64,000 nt of DNA from JAGIBJ01 sp032119795 (GTDB lineage Bacteria; Actinomycetota; Thermoleophilia; Solirubrobacterales; Solirubrobacteraceae): NCBI GenBank assembly GCA_032119795.1, contig JAUMFO010000091.1, positions 1 to 64,000 on the forward strand, in the 5' to 3' direction. Each line of letters opens with the position of its first letter. Position 1 is the stretch's first letter. The translations under genes were made by a program, and so were the position numbers. Below are positions 23,777 to 34,700 of this stretch, one piece after another. The notes under the pieces were generated by a model that made no database searches, was not told where the DNA came from, and saw only the letters and a list, made by a program, of their open reading frames with translations.

Positions 23777-25969
23777 GTGAGTCTTGCGGACGCCGCCGTA
23801 CGGGCTGCCGTTCGCTTTGAGCGTGCGCCGCTCGGCGCCGACCCGACACTCGCGCAGGTCGTGGCGGCCGTCTGCGGCGAGGAACGGCCGTTCGTCCTGA
23901 CCGGCCGCTGGGGCCTGCCGGAGAACGCCTCGCCGCAGGCACGAAGCGTCGTGGCTGGCGCCTCGCCCGTCTGGCAGCTAGGCCCGGGCGCCGACCCGCT
24001 GCTCGCCTTCGATGAGGTCCCGCCGCTGCACGGCGAGGTGCCGCCTGGCGCGATTGGTGGTGGCCTCGTCGGCTGGCTCGGCTTTGACCTCAGCCGCACC
24101 GTCGAGGCGACCCTCGGCCCGCAACCCCCTCGGCCGCGGCCGCTCCCAGCGGCCCGGCTCGCTTGGTACACCAACGTGCTGCGGCGCGACGAACACGGCA
24201 CCTGGTGGGTCGAGGCGCTGCTGCCGTCGGCCAACGGCGCGGCGTCGGTGGACACCGCCTTGGAGCGCTGGCGCCGCAGACTCGCCGACGCGCAGCCGCT
24301 CGCGCCCGCGCAGCTCGGCACGATGCGCCCGCGTGGCGGCGCTGAGACGCACCTGGCGGCGATCGGGGAGACCATCGAGCGGATTGCTGCTGGCGAGCTG
24401 TTCCAAGCGAACGTCTGCCTGCGTCTTGAGGGGGAGATCCAGGGCACGGCGGCAGGCCTCGTCGATCGCGTCCTCTCGGCGACCGACCCCTGGTACGGCG
24501 GCTGGATCGACGGTGGCAAAGGTCGCGCGATCGTGAGCGCCTCACCCGAGCTCTTTCTGCGTCGGACGGGCCGCGAGGTCGTCACCCATCCGATCAAGGG
24601 CACGGCGCCGCGGGCCGCCGGCATCACCGATCCGGGGGCCGATCCGGCCGCGGCTGGGCTCGTCGCCTCCGCCAAGGACCAGGCCGAGCACGTGATGATC
24701 GTCGACCTGATGCGCAATGACCTCGGGCGCGTCTGCGACTACGGGTCGGTCCGATGGGAAGCCCGCCCCAGGCTCGAGGCGCACGCGGGCGTCTGGCACC
24801 TCGTCAGCGAGGTCGGCGGCCAGCTCCATGAGGACTGGGGCGACGGGCGTCTGCTGCGTGCCACCTTCCCGCCCGGCTCGGTCACCGGCGCTCCAAAGGT
24901 GCAGGCGATGCGAGTGATCGCCGCCGTCGAGGGCACAGCGCGTGAGGTCTACACGGGGGCCCTTGGGATCTCGAGCCCGGCCAGCGGACTGGAACTCGCC
25001 GTCGCGATCCGCACGCTGGAAGTCGACGGGCCCAGTGCCTGGCTCGGCGTTGGCGGCGGCATCGTCGCCGATTCCCGGCCTGAGTCAGAACTCGCCGAGG
25101 CGCTTGGGAAAGCCGCGGCGCTCGTGGCCGCCGCCGGTGGGACGGTCGAGGCGCAGCCTCCGCGCCCGCCGGGAGACCGACCCACGAGTTCGGGCGGCAG
25201 CGGCAGCGCCACGACGCGCCGCGCCCCGTGGCTCCCGTCCGCGAGCATCCGCCCCGATCCCCACGCGGGGCTCATCGACACCATCTCGGTCGTCGACGGC
25301 CAGCCGCGCCACCTGGACCGCCACCTCGCGCGCCTCGAACGCTCCTTGCGCGAGCTGGGGCATGCGCCCCTCGAGGTCGGCACCGCCCAGCGCGTGCGTG
25401 ACTTCGCGGCGGGGCAGGCACCTGGCGTGGACGGGCGTGTGCGCGTGATCGCCGTTCCCGATGACGCCGACCGCGGCGGCCGGGCGTTGGTCCCGCAGCT
25501 TCAGTTCGTGCCGCGTGATCCGGGTGCCGGTCCGACGTTGCTCGCCCCACTCGTCGTCCCCGGGGGGCTTGGGTCGCACAAGTGGCTCGACCGACGCTTC
25601 GTCGACGCGACCAGTGCGCAGCTCGGTGCGACCCCGCTGCTCTTGGACTCCGACGCCGCCCTTCTTGAAGCTGGGTGGGCGAACATCTGGTGGGTCGAGG
25701 ACGGCGTGCTATGGACGCCGGTGCTCGACGGCCGCCAGCTCCCGGGGGTCATGCGAGCGCTGCTGCTGGAGCGCCGGGCGCAGGCACCGCTGCCGATCCG
25801 GGAGCTGGCGGGGCGGCGTTTCGATGAGGACGTTGCGGACTTGCCGCTGCTCCTCACCAGCGCGCGTGGCGTGACCCCCGCTCGCCTGGAGCAGACGCCG
25901 GCGGCGGTGGTCGAGGACGCGATCCGTCTGGCCGCGGCGCTCCAGCCGTTGGCCGACGAACCTGCCTAG
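23777..25969 (+). CDS. pabBC: Fused aminodeoxychorismate synthase component I and aminodeoxychorismate lyase
   Basis: 730 residues combining two folate-pathway steps. Residues 1 to about 465 are PabB-like: HPIKGT (K273), LMRNDLGRV and PGSVTGAPK are chorismate-binding signatures. After a linker of about 25 Pro/Gly/Ser residues, the rest is PabC-like (class IV PLP enzyme) with the PLP lysine K602 in SHKWLDRRF. Together they convert chorismate to p-aminobenzoate, with an amidotransferase (PabA) encoded elsewhere. GTG 23777 begins ten bases after the topB stop. Fusions of this kind are known. Confidence 0.88.
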   Translation: MSLADAAVRAAVRFERAPLGADPTLAQVVAAVCGEERPFVLTGRWGLPENASPQARSVVAGASPVWQLGPGADPLLAFDEVPPLHGEVPPGAIGGGLVGWLGFDLSRTVEATLGPQPPRPRPLPAARLAWYTNVLRRDEHGTWWVEALLPSANGAASVDTALERWRRRLADAQPLAPAQLGTMRPRGGAETHLAAIGETIERIAAGELFQANVCLRLEGEIQGTAAGLVDRVLSATDPWYGGWIDGGKGRAIVSASPELFLRRTGREVVTHPIKGTAPRAAGITDPGADPAAAGLVASAKDQAEHVMIVDLMRNDLGRVCDYGSVRWEARPRLEAHAGVWHLVSEVGGQLHEDWGDGRLLRATFPPGSVTGAPKVQAMRVIAAVEGTAREVYTGALGISSPASGLELAVAIRTLEVDGPSAWLGVGGGIVADSRPESELAEALGKAAALVAAAGGTVEAQPPRPPGDRPTSSGGSGSATTRRAPWLPSASIRPDPHAGLIDTISVVDGQPRHLDRHLARLERSLRELGHAPLEVGTAQRVRDFAAGQAPGVDGRVRVIAVPDDADRGGRALVPQLQFVPRDPGAGPTLLAPLVVPGGLGSHKWLDRRFVDATSAQLGATPLLLDSDAALLEAGWANIWWVEDGVLWTPVLDGRQLPGVMRALLLERRAQAPLPIRELAGRRFDEDVADLPLLLTSARGVTPARLEQTPAAVVEDAIRLAAALQPLADEPA

Positions 25970-25992
25970 CGAGCGACGCGGCAGATCTGTGG

Positions 25993-26038
25993 GAGGCGGA
26001 CCGGCGGGTGGAGGGGGAGCTACCCGCCGGCCCGCCTC
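25993..26038. terminator. Bidirectional terminator between convergent genes
   Basis: GAGGCGG-A-CCGGCGGGT (25993-26009) pairs with ACCCGCCGG-C-CCGCCTC (26022-26038): a 16-bp stem with one internal mismatch and a 12-base loop, between the stops of pabBC and the GGDEF-EAL gene. Confidence 0.75.
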
Positions 26039-26040
26039 GC

Positions 26041-28266
26041 TCAGACCCGCATCTGCGCTGGCGTGGCCGGCTGGCGCTCCACCGCGGTGGCGGGGTGGAG
26101 CAGGTCCGAGCCGGTCGCGACGTGTCGACGCGCCGGCCGGCCAGCGGCGGTGAACTCCATCGGCACGCCGATCTGGAATCCCTGCGCGAAGTCGATTCCG
26201 ATCTCACCGAGCCGCTGGAGGCACGCCGGGGTGTCGACGTACTCAGCGACGGAGCGGACCCCCAACCCGCGGGCGGTCTGCGCGATCCCTTCGACCATGA
26301 TTGCCGCGCGCTCGTTCGTTGCGGTGTCGCGCGTGAGGCTGCCGTCGATCTTCACGTAGTCCAGTGGCAACTCACGCAGGTGAATCAGCGAATTGAAGCC
26401 GGCCCCGAAGTCGTCGAGGGCCAGTGGGCAGCCGAGATCGACGAGCTGGCGAGCGAAGCGCTGGGCGACGTCGAGGTCGATCAGTTTGGACGTCTCGGTG
26501 AGTTCGATCACGAGGTGGCCCGCCGGCACCTGGTGGCGACGCATCTCGTGGCCGAGCTCCTGCAGGATCTCGGGGTGCTCGACCGACCGCGCCGACATGT
26601 TCACGTGGAGCTTTGGCAGCGATTTGCCCTGGGCCCGCTGGGCGCCGAGCAGTTCGACACTCCGCCGAAGCACCCAGCTGTCGAGCTCGGAGATCAGCCC
26701 GTGGCGCTCGGCAACCGGCAAGAACTCGCCGGGTGAGAGCGTCGCGCCGTCGTCGCCGCGCAGGCGAGCGAGCATCTCGTGCTGGGTCACTTTGCCGCTT
26801 CTGAGTTCCAGGATCGGCTGGGCGTGCAGCAAGAACCCATCCGCAGACACGGCCTGCCGCAGCGCCGTCAGAACGCGATCGGCGCGTCGCGCTGCCCCGC
26901 CGGCGATCCCGGATGAGGCCTCCACGATGCAGTCTCGGCCCCACTCCTTGGCTTCGTAGAGTGCGAGGTCGGCGCGCATCAGCACGTCGTCGACGGTGTC
27001 CATCACGGGGTCGACCTCCGCGATCCCGATCGAGACGCTCAGCGGCGGCCGACCGGCAGTGCGAGCCTCGGCGGCACGCGAGCGGATGAGTTCCAGCAGC
27101 GCCTCGGCGCTCGCTCGCGCGCTGGTCGGCCCCTCCACGCAAAGCACGGCGAACTCATCTCCCGCGATGCGGGACGCCGGGTCACGCGGATCGATCACGG
27201 CGCGGATCTGGTCGGCCACGTCGCGCAGCATCGTGTCGCCGACGGCGTGCCCGTGCAGGTCGTTAATGGTCTTGAAGTGGTCGATGTCGATCAGCAGCAG
27301 CGTGCGGGCCTCGTTGCGCCGGCGGCCGGTACTGAGCGAATCGGAGACGCGCTCGCGGAAGCCGCGTCGGTTGAGGAGTCCCGTGAGTGAATCGTGGTTG
27401 GCAACCTGCCGGAGTTCGGCTTCGTACCGGTCGCGCTCGGTCTGGTCGAGCACCTGCACGATCGTGGTGGCACCGAGCGTCTCGTCGGCGAGACCGATCA
27501 TGTGGACGCGGCAGTGCACGCTCTCGCCATCTGGGCGCAGCAGCCGAGCCCCAGCGGCGTGACGGGCCCCGCTTCCTGGGCCGGTCGGGCCGCTGCCCGT
27601 CATCTGAATCGCACGATCGATCGTGGCGGCATCGCGGGGGAGGATGAGCTCGCGCAGCGGCGTGCCCGGGAGGTCGTCGGCGCTGCGCTGGAGCAGCTCC
27701 GCGAACGCCGCGTTGACGGTTTTGACGGCGCCCTTGGCATCGAGCAGCGCCTGCGGGATCGGAGCGAGTTCGAAGGAGTCCCGGAACGACTGCATCACCG
27801 CAGCGCGGGCGTGCTCGGCCGCCGCCTTGTCTGACACGTCGTGGGCGATCAGCACGATGCCGACGACCGCGTTGGTGAACGAGTCGGTGATCGGCGCCGC
27901 TTCGGTCTCATACGTCACGCCGCTCGGGTCGTCGTAGCGCCAGTCGACCTTCTCGCCGCGGGCAGCGCGCTGCAGCAGGGCGCGCAGCCGCTCGGCCTCA
28001 GGCTCAGGGATGCCCGCGAGGATGGAGACGTCGCGCTGCTGCTGCACCGCGTCGTCGCTGATCCCGGTCACGGTCGAGGAGATCTCCACGGCGACGAACT
28101 CCAGGTCCAAGACGGCGACCACCAGCCCTGGGAGGTGGCGCAACGCCTGGGGCGTCAGCCCGGTCGAGCGCTCCAGCGTGGAGCGCAGGCGGTTGCGGTC
28201 AACGAGCGGTCGTCGGCCGGTGCGGTCTCCGGCGTCGGGTCCACCGGGTGCGGCATTCTCGTGCAT
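26041..28266 (-). CDS. PAS-GGDEF-EAL protein (cyclic di-GMP turnover)
   Basis: 741 residues. An N-terminal sensory region (about 40-160) and a PAS domain (about 165-290) precede a GGDEF domain (about 305-460) and an EAL domain (about 480-715). The cyclase signature reads AGDEF (about residue 367), a variant known in some active enzymes. The phosphodiesterase signature reads EML (about residue 498) instead of EAL, while later EAL-domain motifs (NMSARS, ELTETS, DDFGAGF, KIDGS) look intact, so phosphodiesterase activity is plausible. No membrane segment is seen, so it is probably cytoplasmic. Divergent from the nuclease genes. Confidence 0.9.
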   Translation of the reverse strand: MHENAAPGGPDAGDRTGRRPLVDRNRLRSTLERSTGLTPQALRHLPGLVVAVLDLEFVAVEISSTVTGISDDAVQQQRDVSILAGIPEPEAERLRALLQRAARGEKVDWRYDDPSGVTYETEAAPITDSFTNAVVGIVLIAHDVSDKAAAEHARAAVMQSFRDSFELAPIPQALLDAKGAVKTVNAAFAELLQRSADDLPGTPLRELILPRDAATIDRAIQMTGSGPTGPGSGARHAAGARLLRPDGESVHCRVHMIGLADETLGATTIVQVLDQTERDRYEAELRQVANHDSLTGLLNRRGFRERVSDSLSTGRRRNEARTLLLIDIDHFKTINDLHGHAVGDTMLRDVADQIRAVIDPRDPASRIAGDEFAVLCVEGPTSARASAEALLELIRSRAAEARTAGRPPLSVSIGIAEVDPVMDTVDDVLMRADLALYEAKEWGRDCIVEASSGIAGGAARRADRVLTALRQAVSADGFLLHAQPILELRSGKVTQHEMLARLRGDDGATLSPGEFLPVAERHGLISELDSWVLRRSVELLGAQRAQGKSLPKLHVNMSARSVEHPEILQELGHEMRRHQVPAGHLVIELTETSKLIDLDVAQRFARQLVDLGCPLALDDFGAGFNSLIHLRELPLDYVKIDGSLTRDTATNERAAIMVEGIAQTARGLGVRSVAEYVDTPACLQRLGEIGIDFAQGFQIGVPMEFTAAGRPARRHVATGSDLLHPATAVERQPATPAQMRV

Positions 28267-28517
28267 TGACTCTCCCCTGTCGGTCCATCAGTGATCTCGA
28301 TGGCGGATCCCAGGGGGAGGAGACCGCTCAGCTAGTCCCGTGCTCGGCGCCAGTGGTCGAACCTTGAGCAGGTTTGGCCAGAACGTCCTTGTTGGCGTGG
28401 TGTTGGCGCGCGCGGAGTCGGCCGCGGCCCGTGGCTGGATTTGCAGACTGCCGCTGCCAACCAGAACGGGCCGGTCGGCAGCGCAGTCGTCCTACGGGTG
28501 CGCAAAGGTGGAGGGTC

Positions 28518-31500
28518 GTGGCGCTTCAGCTGATCCTCGGCCCGTCGGGTGCCCATAAGGTGGGTCGGCTGCTCGACGCCCACGAGGCGGCGTCCCGGGA
28601 AGGGAAGACGGCGTGGTTCGTCGTGCCGACGTCGGCCGGTGTAGAGCGGTTCCAGCAGGAGCTTGCGGGACTCCAGGCGCCGCCCGGGCAGTCCCTTCGC
28701 ACCGGGACGCCGTTCGGGCTCGTGATGGCGGCGGCGCGACTGGAGGGAGAGCTCCTCGCCCGTTTCGGCGCTGGGCAGCAGCTGCTATCGGGCGATCACC
28801 GGCGCGCGGTCGCCCTCGCTGCCATCCACGGGACCGAGCTCACGGCGCTGCAGCCGGCGGCCAGATCGGGCTGGCTCGCGGACGAACTCACCGGTCTGGC
28901 CGACGAGCTGACGGCGACCGGTGACCTCGGCGCGGCGGCCGAGGCGGGCCTGGAATCGTGGTCGGCGCGCTCGAGCGATAGCCGCGGCGATGAACTCGCG
29001 GCGCTGCTGCGCGCCGACGCGGCGATCCTGGCGCGGCTGGCGAGCAGCGAGACCGATCGCCACGTGAGCCGGGCCACCGCGGCGGCGATCGTGGCCGAGG
29101 CGCTCCGGGTCACCCCGAGCGCTGCGAACGACCTCCACGTCGTCCTGGCGGGGTTTGACGACCTCGACCCCGTGCAGCGCGCGCTCGTGCTCGCCCTGGC
29201 GCGCTCCGGCGCGCAGGTGCTCGTCGCACTCCCATACGAGGAGGGGCGAGAGGCGCTGGCCGCCGCCAAGCCGCTCGTTGAGGCGTTGGCGGCCGTGGCC
29301 GACGGCGCCCAGACGCCCGAGGTTGCGGCGCCCAGCTCGCCGCTGGAGCGCGTCAGCGCCCGGCTCTACGAGCACGCCGTCTACGTCGCCCCGGAACCCG
29401 CCGCTGATCCCGATCCCGACTTCAGCCCGTTCAGCGACGCGCGCCTGGGTCCACTCGTCGACTACGACGCCGTCGACCGCCCGAGCAGCGAGTTCGCGTC
29501 GTCGCCATCGCCGGCTGACGGTGGCGACGAGGCGGCCGGGGGCGCTGGTCCGCAGACCGACGACGGGACGCAGCTGGGCACGCTGGGGACTCCGTTCCTC
29601 GAGCTTCGTGGCGGCGGTCCAGACGAGGAAGCCGCGCTGATCGCCGAGCACGTCGCGGCCCACCTGGAGGCGGGCTGCCCGCCGGACAGCGTCGTGGTGG
29701 TCGTCGGGCAGCCAGCTGCGCAGGGCCCCGTCCTCGAAGCGGCGCTGCGGCGTGCCGGGGTGCCGGCGCACCTCGTGGCGCGTCGACCGTCACGGGTCTG
29801 GCCGTCGATCGCCGCGGTGGTGGCGTTGCTGCGCGCCGTGGGTGAGGGTGGCGAGCCCCGTCATCTCGTGGACTGGGTCGCCGGCCCCGGCGGTCCTGGC
29901 ACGGCCGACGCCTTCGACGCGGCCGTACGGCGCCGCGGAGCGACCGGCTTCTGGGATGCCCTCGGCGTCTGGGCATCGCTCGGCAACGCGCGGATGCAGG
30001 AGGTCGACGACCTGCGCGCCGCGGCCCGTCGACGCGAGCGCGACCAGGTGGCGGCGGATCCACGCGGCGACGATCAGCTCGGCGGCAGCACATCAGCTGA
30101 GCCTGGAGCCGAGTCGCTGGAGGCCGTCGTCGCACGGATTCTGCGCGCGCGGCTCGCGGCGGCGATGAGCCAGATGGGCATGCCGACGCCGGAACAAGAA
30201 CGTGACCTGCGTGCGGTCGGCCGGGTCCTGCGAATCCTTGACGAGCTCGTTGCCCTTGGGCGTAGCGCCCCCGACCTGGGCCTCGGGCTGCGCCAGCTCG
30301 CCGAACTGATCGAGGCGGCACCCTCGCCGCTGGACCGCGAGCCGGTCGGCAGCGTGGCGGTCGTCGGCCCGCTCGACGTGCGCACCCGCTACCCCGAGGT
30401 CGTGATCGTCGCCCGCGCGGGGCGCAGCAGCTACCCGGCCGCCGAGCCGATCCGCCGCGTCCTCACCAGAAGCGATCGCGCCGCGCTCCGCGAGCACCAC
30501 GGCTGGCCGGCCCCGGCGCGCGCCGATCATGCCGCGAGCGAGCGGTACCTCGCCTACGAGGTCGTGTCGCGCCCCAGCCGCCAGCTCGTGCTCGCCTGGC
30601 ACAGCGGCAATGGCGACGGCAAACCGGCCGAGCCCTCTCCGCTGATCGCCGAGGTTCGCCGCGTCGCCGGCGAGCCCGTGCCCGAGGTGTTCCTCGCCTC
30701 CGGCGCCGCGTCCCGCCACGCGGCCAGCGCCGAGCGGATCACTCGCCTGCTCGAGGCCCGCGGCGGAGCGCGCCACCGCGAACCGACGCCCCTCCAGGCG
30801 CCGCTGCTGGCCGCCCAGCCTCGCGACCGCTACGCCGTGCGCGAGCTGCAGACGGCGTCGCGGTGCACGGCGCAGTGGTTCGTCGATCACCACCTGCGCC
30901 CTCGGCCGCTCAGCCCGGACTCGGCACCGCTGACGGCCGGCCGCCTGCGCCACGAGATCCTCGCCGAGGTGGTGGGAACGGTGGTCACCGGTGGAGAGCC
31001 GCTGGGCCCGAGCGCCGTGCCAGCGCTACGGCAAGCGCTGGCCGCCGCGGCTGATCGGCTCGCGGCACGTGACGCCGCCCACGAGACCCAGGCCGAGCGA
31101 CTCATGCGCGAGCGGGTCGTGGCCGAGGTCGACGCGACGATCCCCGGCCTCTGCGGCGAAGGGGTCCTGGCGCACCAACCCGAGGCGTTCGAGCTGCCGT
31201 TCGGGACGGGCGTGACGCCGTCAACCGATGACGGCCGCGACGAGCCTGCTGCGCCTGGCGCCGACGAACCCGACGACGCACGACCCCCGGTGGTCGTGGA
31301 ACGCGCTGGCGAGCGGCTCGTGCTTGCCGGCCGGATCGACCGACTCGATCGCTCCGAGCGCACGGGCGAGCTCGTCGTCGTCGACTACAAGGGCGCCAAC
31401 GTCGACCAGTACCGCAGCGGCGGCTGGGTCGAAGGACGCGAGCTGCAGGCCGGCCTCTACGCCCTGGCGGCCGAGCAGCTCGCGGGTGAAGGCAGCCGAG

Positions 31501-31766
31501 CGGTCGCCTCGCTCTACCAGCCGGTGCCGGGCCCGGCGGGCCAACCGGCGCGCGGAGCGACCTCGACCGACCTCCCCGGCCGCGGCGCGCTCTCACGCAA
31601 CGACCAGCTCTCCAGCGACGACTGGGACGAACTCCTCGACGAGCTCGTCCGCCTGGCCGGCGAGGCGCAGCGGCGCATCGACGACGGCATCGTGGCGCCC
31701 GACCCGCTGCGCTGCAGCGCTGGTGGCTGCCGCTACCCGTGGCTTTGCCGCGAGGTCCAGGCGTGA
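28518..31766 (+). CDS. AddB/AdnA-like helicase-nuclease subunit
   Basis: 1082 residues. The N-terminal ATP loop is degenerate (GPSGAHKVGRL, no GKT), so the motor half is probably inactive, as in AddB. The C-terminal RecB-type nuclease has GRIDRLDR (about 938) and VVVDYKG (about 957). C782 in SRCTAQWF with CSAGGCRYPWLC near 1066-1077 forms the cysteine pattern of an iron-sulfur nuclease. Such proteins process double-strand breaks together with a UvrD-like partner. GTG 28518 has GGAGG upstream. The stop overlaps the next gene (GTGA). Confidence 0.82.
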   Translation: MALQLILGPSGAHKVGRLLDAHEAASREGKTAWFVVPTSAGVERFQQELAGLQAPPGQSLRTGTPFGLVMAAARLEGELLARFGAGQQLLSGDHRRAVALAAIHGTELTALQPAARSGWLADELTGLADELTATGDLGAAAEAGLESWSARSSDSRGDELAALLRADAAILARLASSETDRHVSRATAAAIVAEALRVTPSAANDLHVVLAGFDDLDPVQRALVLALARSGAQVLVALPYEEGREALAAAKPLVEALAAVADGAQTPEVAAPSSPLERVSARLYEHAVYVAPEPAADPDPDFSPFSDARLGPLVDYDAVDRPSSEFASSPSPADGGDEAAGGAGPQTDDGTQLGTLGTPFLELRGGGPDEEAALIAEHVAAHLEAGCPPDSVVVVVGQPAAQGPVLEAALRRAGVPAHLVARRPSRVWPSIAAVVALLRAVGEGGEPRHLVDWVAGPGGPGTADAFDAAVRRRGATGFWDALGVWASLGNARMQEVDDLRAAARRRERDQVAADPRGDDQLGGSTSAEPGAESLEAVVARILRARLAAAMSQMGMPTPEQERDLRAVGRVLRILDELVALGRSAPDLGLGLRQLAELIEAAPSPLDREPVGSVAVVGPLDVRTRYPEVVIVARAGRSSYPAAEPIRRVLTRSDRAALREHHGWPAPARADHAASERYLAYEVVSRPSRQLVLAWHSGNGDGKPAEPSPLIAEVRRVAGEPVPEVFLASGAASRHAASAERITRLLEARGGARHREPTPLQAPLLAAQPRDRYAVRELQTASRCTAQWFVDHHLRPRPLSPDSAPLTAGRLRHEILAEVVGTVVTGGEPLGPSAVPALRQALAAAADRLAARDAAHETQAERLMRERVVAEVDATIPGLCGEGVLAHQPEAFELPFGTGVTPSTDDGRDEPAAPGADEPDDARPPVVVERAGERLVLAGRIDRLDRSERTGELVVVDYKGANVDQYRSGGWVEGRELQAGLYALAAEQLAGEGSRAVASLYQPVPGPAGQPARGATSTDLPGRGALSRNDQLSSDDWDELLDELVRLAGEAQRRIDDGIVAPDPLRCSAGGCRYPWLCREVQA

Positions 31767-34700
31767 GCTACCAAGAGGAGAGCCTCGCGCCACCCGCGAC
31801 GCTCTACGCCCCCGGCAAGGAGGAGTCCTCGGTCGTTCCGTCGGCTGAGCAAGAAGCCGTCCGCGAGCGCCGACACGCATCGAACGTGCTCGTCGCGGCG
31901 GCAGGCAGCGGCAAGACGCGCGTCCTCACCTGGCTCTACACCGACGCCCACCTCAAGGACGGCGTCCCGCTTGAGGCGCTGCTGGCGATCAGCTTCACCG
32001 ACAAGGCCGCCGGCGAGCTGCGCCACCGCATCGCCGCCGAGCTGGCCAAGGCATCGCTGACGGGCACCGTCGATCTCGCCGACGCGTGGATCGGCACGTT
32101 CCACGGCATCTGCGCACGGATCCTGCGCGAGTTCGCCCACCGCGCCGGGCTGGACCCGGCGTTCGGCGTCATCGAGGAGCTGCAGTCGCTCGAGCTTCAG
32201 GCCGAGGCGTGGGATGGCGCGGTCGCGGGGCTGCTCGACGAGCACGGCGGCGACGCGGCTTCGCTGATCTCGCAGGTCGGCGACCGAGCGCTGCGCGCGG
32301 CGATCATCGAGTGGTGGACGGCGCGGCGCAGCTCCGGCGAGGTGCACCCGGAACTCCCCACGCCGCAGACGTCGGCCGCCGACGTCGGCGCAGCGGCCCA
32401 GCGGCTGCTGCGCGCCTGCGATCGCTACGCAGCCGCGGTCGACGACGTCCAGTCGGCGCGCGCCAACCCATCGAAGTCGCTGGTCGAGCGGCTCGAGATC
32501 ACCGAGGAGATCGCGACCCACGCCCAGAGCACCGCGGAGTTGGCCGTGGCCGACGACCTCGGGCCGGTCCAGGTCGCCGCGTTGCAAGCGGCACTCGAGG
32601 CGCGCAAGCCACGCGCGGGCAACCCGATGCCACCCGATCATGAGGAGCTGGCCCAGCTGCTCGACGCCCGCACCGCGCTCGTCCGGCGGCTCGCCGAGCA
32701 CGTCGCCGCGCCGCGCGTGCTGTTGCTGGCGGATCTCGTGCGCCGGTTCTCCCATGGGTACGAGGCCGCCAAGCGCCGCCACGAGCTCCTGGACTTCGAC
32801 GACCTAGAACTCGAGGCGCTGCAGCTCCTGCGCGAAGACGACGACGTGCGGGTACGGCTGGTGGAGCGGTTTGAGCGGATCCTCGTCGACGAGTTCCAAG
32901 ACACCAATCCGCGGCAAGCCGAACTCGTCGACTACCTCGCCGGCGGCCCGATGTGGATCCCGATCGGCGGCGACGGCCGACCTGCCGTGACGGTGGTGGG
33001 CGACCCGCGCCAGTCGATCTACGGCTTCCGCCACGCCGACGTGCAGCTGATCTCAGGCGCCGCCGACCGGATCGACGCCGAGGGCACCTTGCGGCTGTCG
33101 ACGAACTACCGCAGCGATGCCGAGGTGCTCTCGGCGATCGACGAGGCGTTTGCCAAGCTCGACCCCTCACACGAGCCGGTCAACGCCCATCGCGGCCCCG
33201 ACCGGCTGCCGGCCGGCCAGGCCCGCGTGGAGATGCTGATCACGAAGGAGGAGCCGGGGACTCGCGACGCTCCGCTGCCGACGTGGACCGACGTCGATCT
33301 CGGCGCCCGCATCGGCGAGAAGTCCGGCGCGGCGCTGGCCGAGGCTCGGCTGATCGCCGTCCGGATCCAAGAGCTGCGCGCCGCCGAGCCGGACCGCTCC
33401 ATCACCGTGCTCGGCCGCGCCCGCAGCGTGCTGTTTCCGATTGCCGAGGCCCTCGGCGACCTGGAGATCCCCGCGTTGATCGACGGGGCCGAGGGGTTCT
33501 GGGAACGGCTCGAGGTGGCCGACGTGATGGCCTGGCTGCGGCTCGTGCGCAACCCAGCCGACGACGCGGCGCTGATCGCCGTCTGCACGTCGCCGCTCGT
33601 CGGCCTCTCGACCGACGCGGTCGCCACGCTCGGGCTCCTCACCGGCGACCGCACCGACGGCGGACGCGCCGCCGCCCTGCAGCGCGAACTCACGAGCGGT
33701 GGCGCCTTCGGTGCGGATGACGCCGCGCGGCTGCGGGGGCTCTTCGCGCTGTTGCGACGCCAGCGCGAACCCGGGCGCGCCGCCGATCCCGCCGGACTGA
33801 TCGACGAACTCGTCGAGGCCACGGCCTACGACGAGCACCTGCTGCGACTGATCGGCGGCGACCGCCGCGCCGCCAACATCGTGCGGCTGCGGCGCCTGGC
33901 CGGAGAGATCGCCTCCCGTGGCGGCGACCTCACCGACGTGGTCGAACGGGCGGAGAAGGAGCAGGGCCACGAACTGCGCGCGCCGGAGGCGTCGGTCGCC
34001 GGGAGCGGGGCGGTGGTGTTGATGACGGTCCACCAGTCCAAGGGCCTGGAGTTCGACACGGTGATCGTTGCCGGCCTCGGCTCCCAGCAGCGGCTCTCCA
34101 CACCCGCACTGATCGGCGCGCCCAAGGGCGACGACCGCCGCCTCGGGTTGCGACTTCGCCCCTCACCAGGGGCCCCAGCGCAGTCGCTCTTCGACCACGA
34201 CGAGCTCGTCGACGAACTCCGGGCCCGTGAAGACGAGGAGCTGCGGCGCGTGCTCTATGTGGCCCTGACCCGGGCGAAGGAGCGACTGATCGTCAGCGGG
34301 CTGGCCCGGTGGACGCAGAAGGGTTCGCCGTTCTCGCGCGAGCCCAGCCGCAACGCTGCCGTGCTCACGTGGTTGGCGCCCGCCATGGCACCGGAGATCG
34401 ACGCCGTCATCGAACAGGCCAGCGAGGGGCCCGTGCGCACGTCGACCGGGATCGAGCTGCGCGTCAGCACCCCCGAGGGGCCGACGCTGCCAGCCCATCT
34501 CCGGGCTCCTGCGATCCCCGACCTCACCGTGCACGTGGGTGACGGACCGCAGGTCGATCGGCTGCCGCACACCGGGCCGCCGGCGCTCACCGCCCCGCGC
34601 GGCTTGTCGTTCTCCGCGCTCGACGCCCACGCACGGTGCGGCCTGCGGTTCTACGCCGAGCGAGTGCTGGGCCTTCGCCCCGTCGAGGAGGAGCGCAGCG

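Noticed and set aside
19648..24717. A very long minus-strand open frame (1689 codons) that includes the PBP
   Set aside because: Only 19648-21390 is the PBP. The part beyond 21390 lies antisense to topB and pabBC, which have clear motifs on the plus strand; it has no recognisable domain and arises from high GC3.
28267..28517. Riboswitch or operator between the GGDEF-EAL gene and the nuclease genes
   Set aside because: No cyclic di-GMP aptamer motif or repeated operator was found; the 250 bases appear to hold ordinary divergent promoters.
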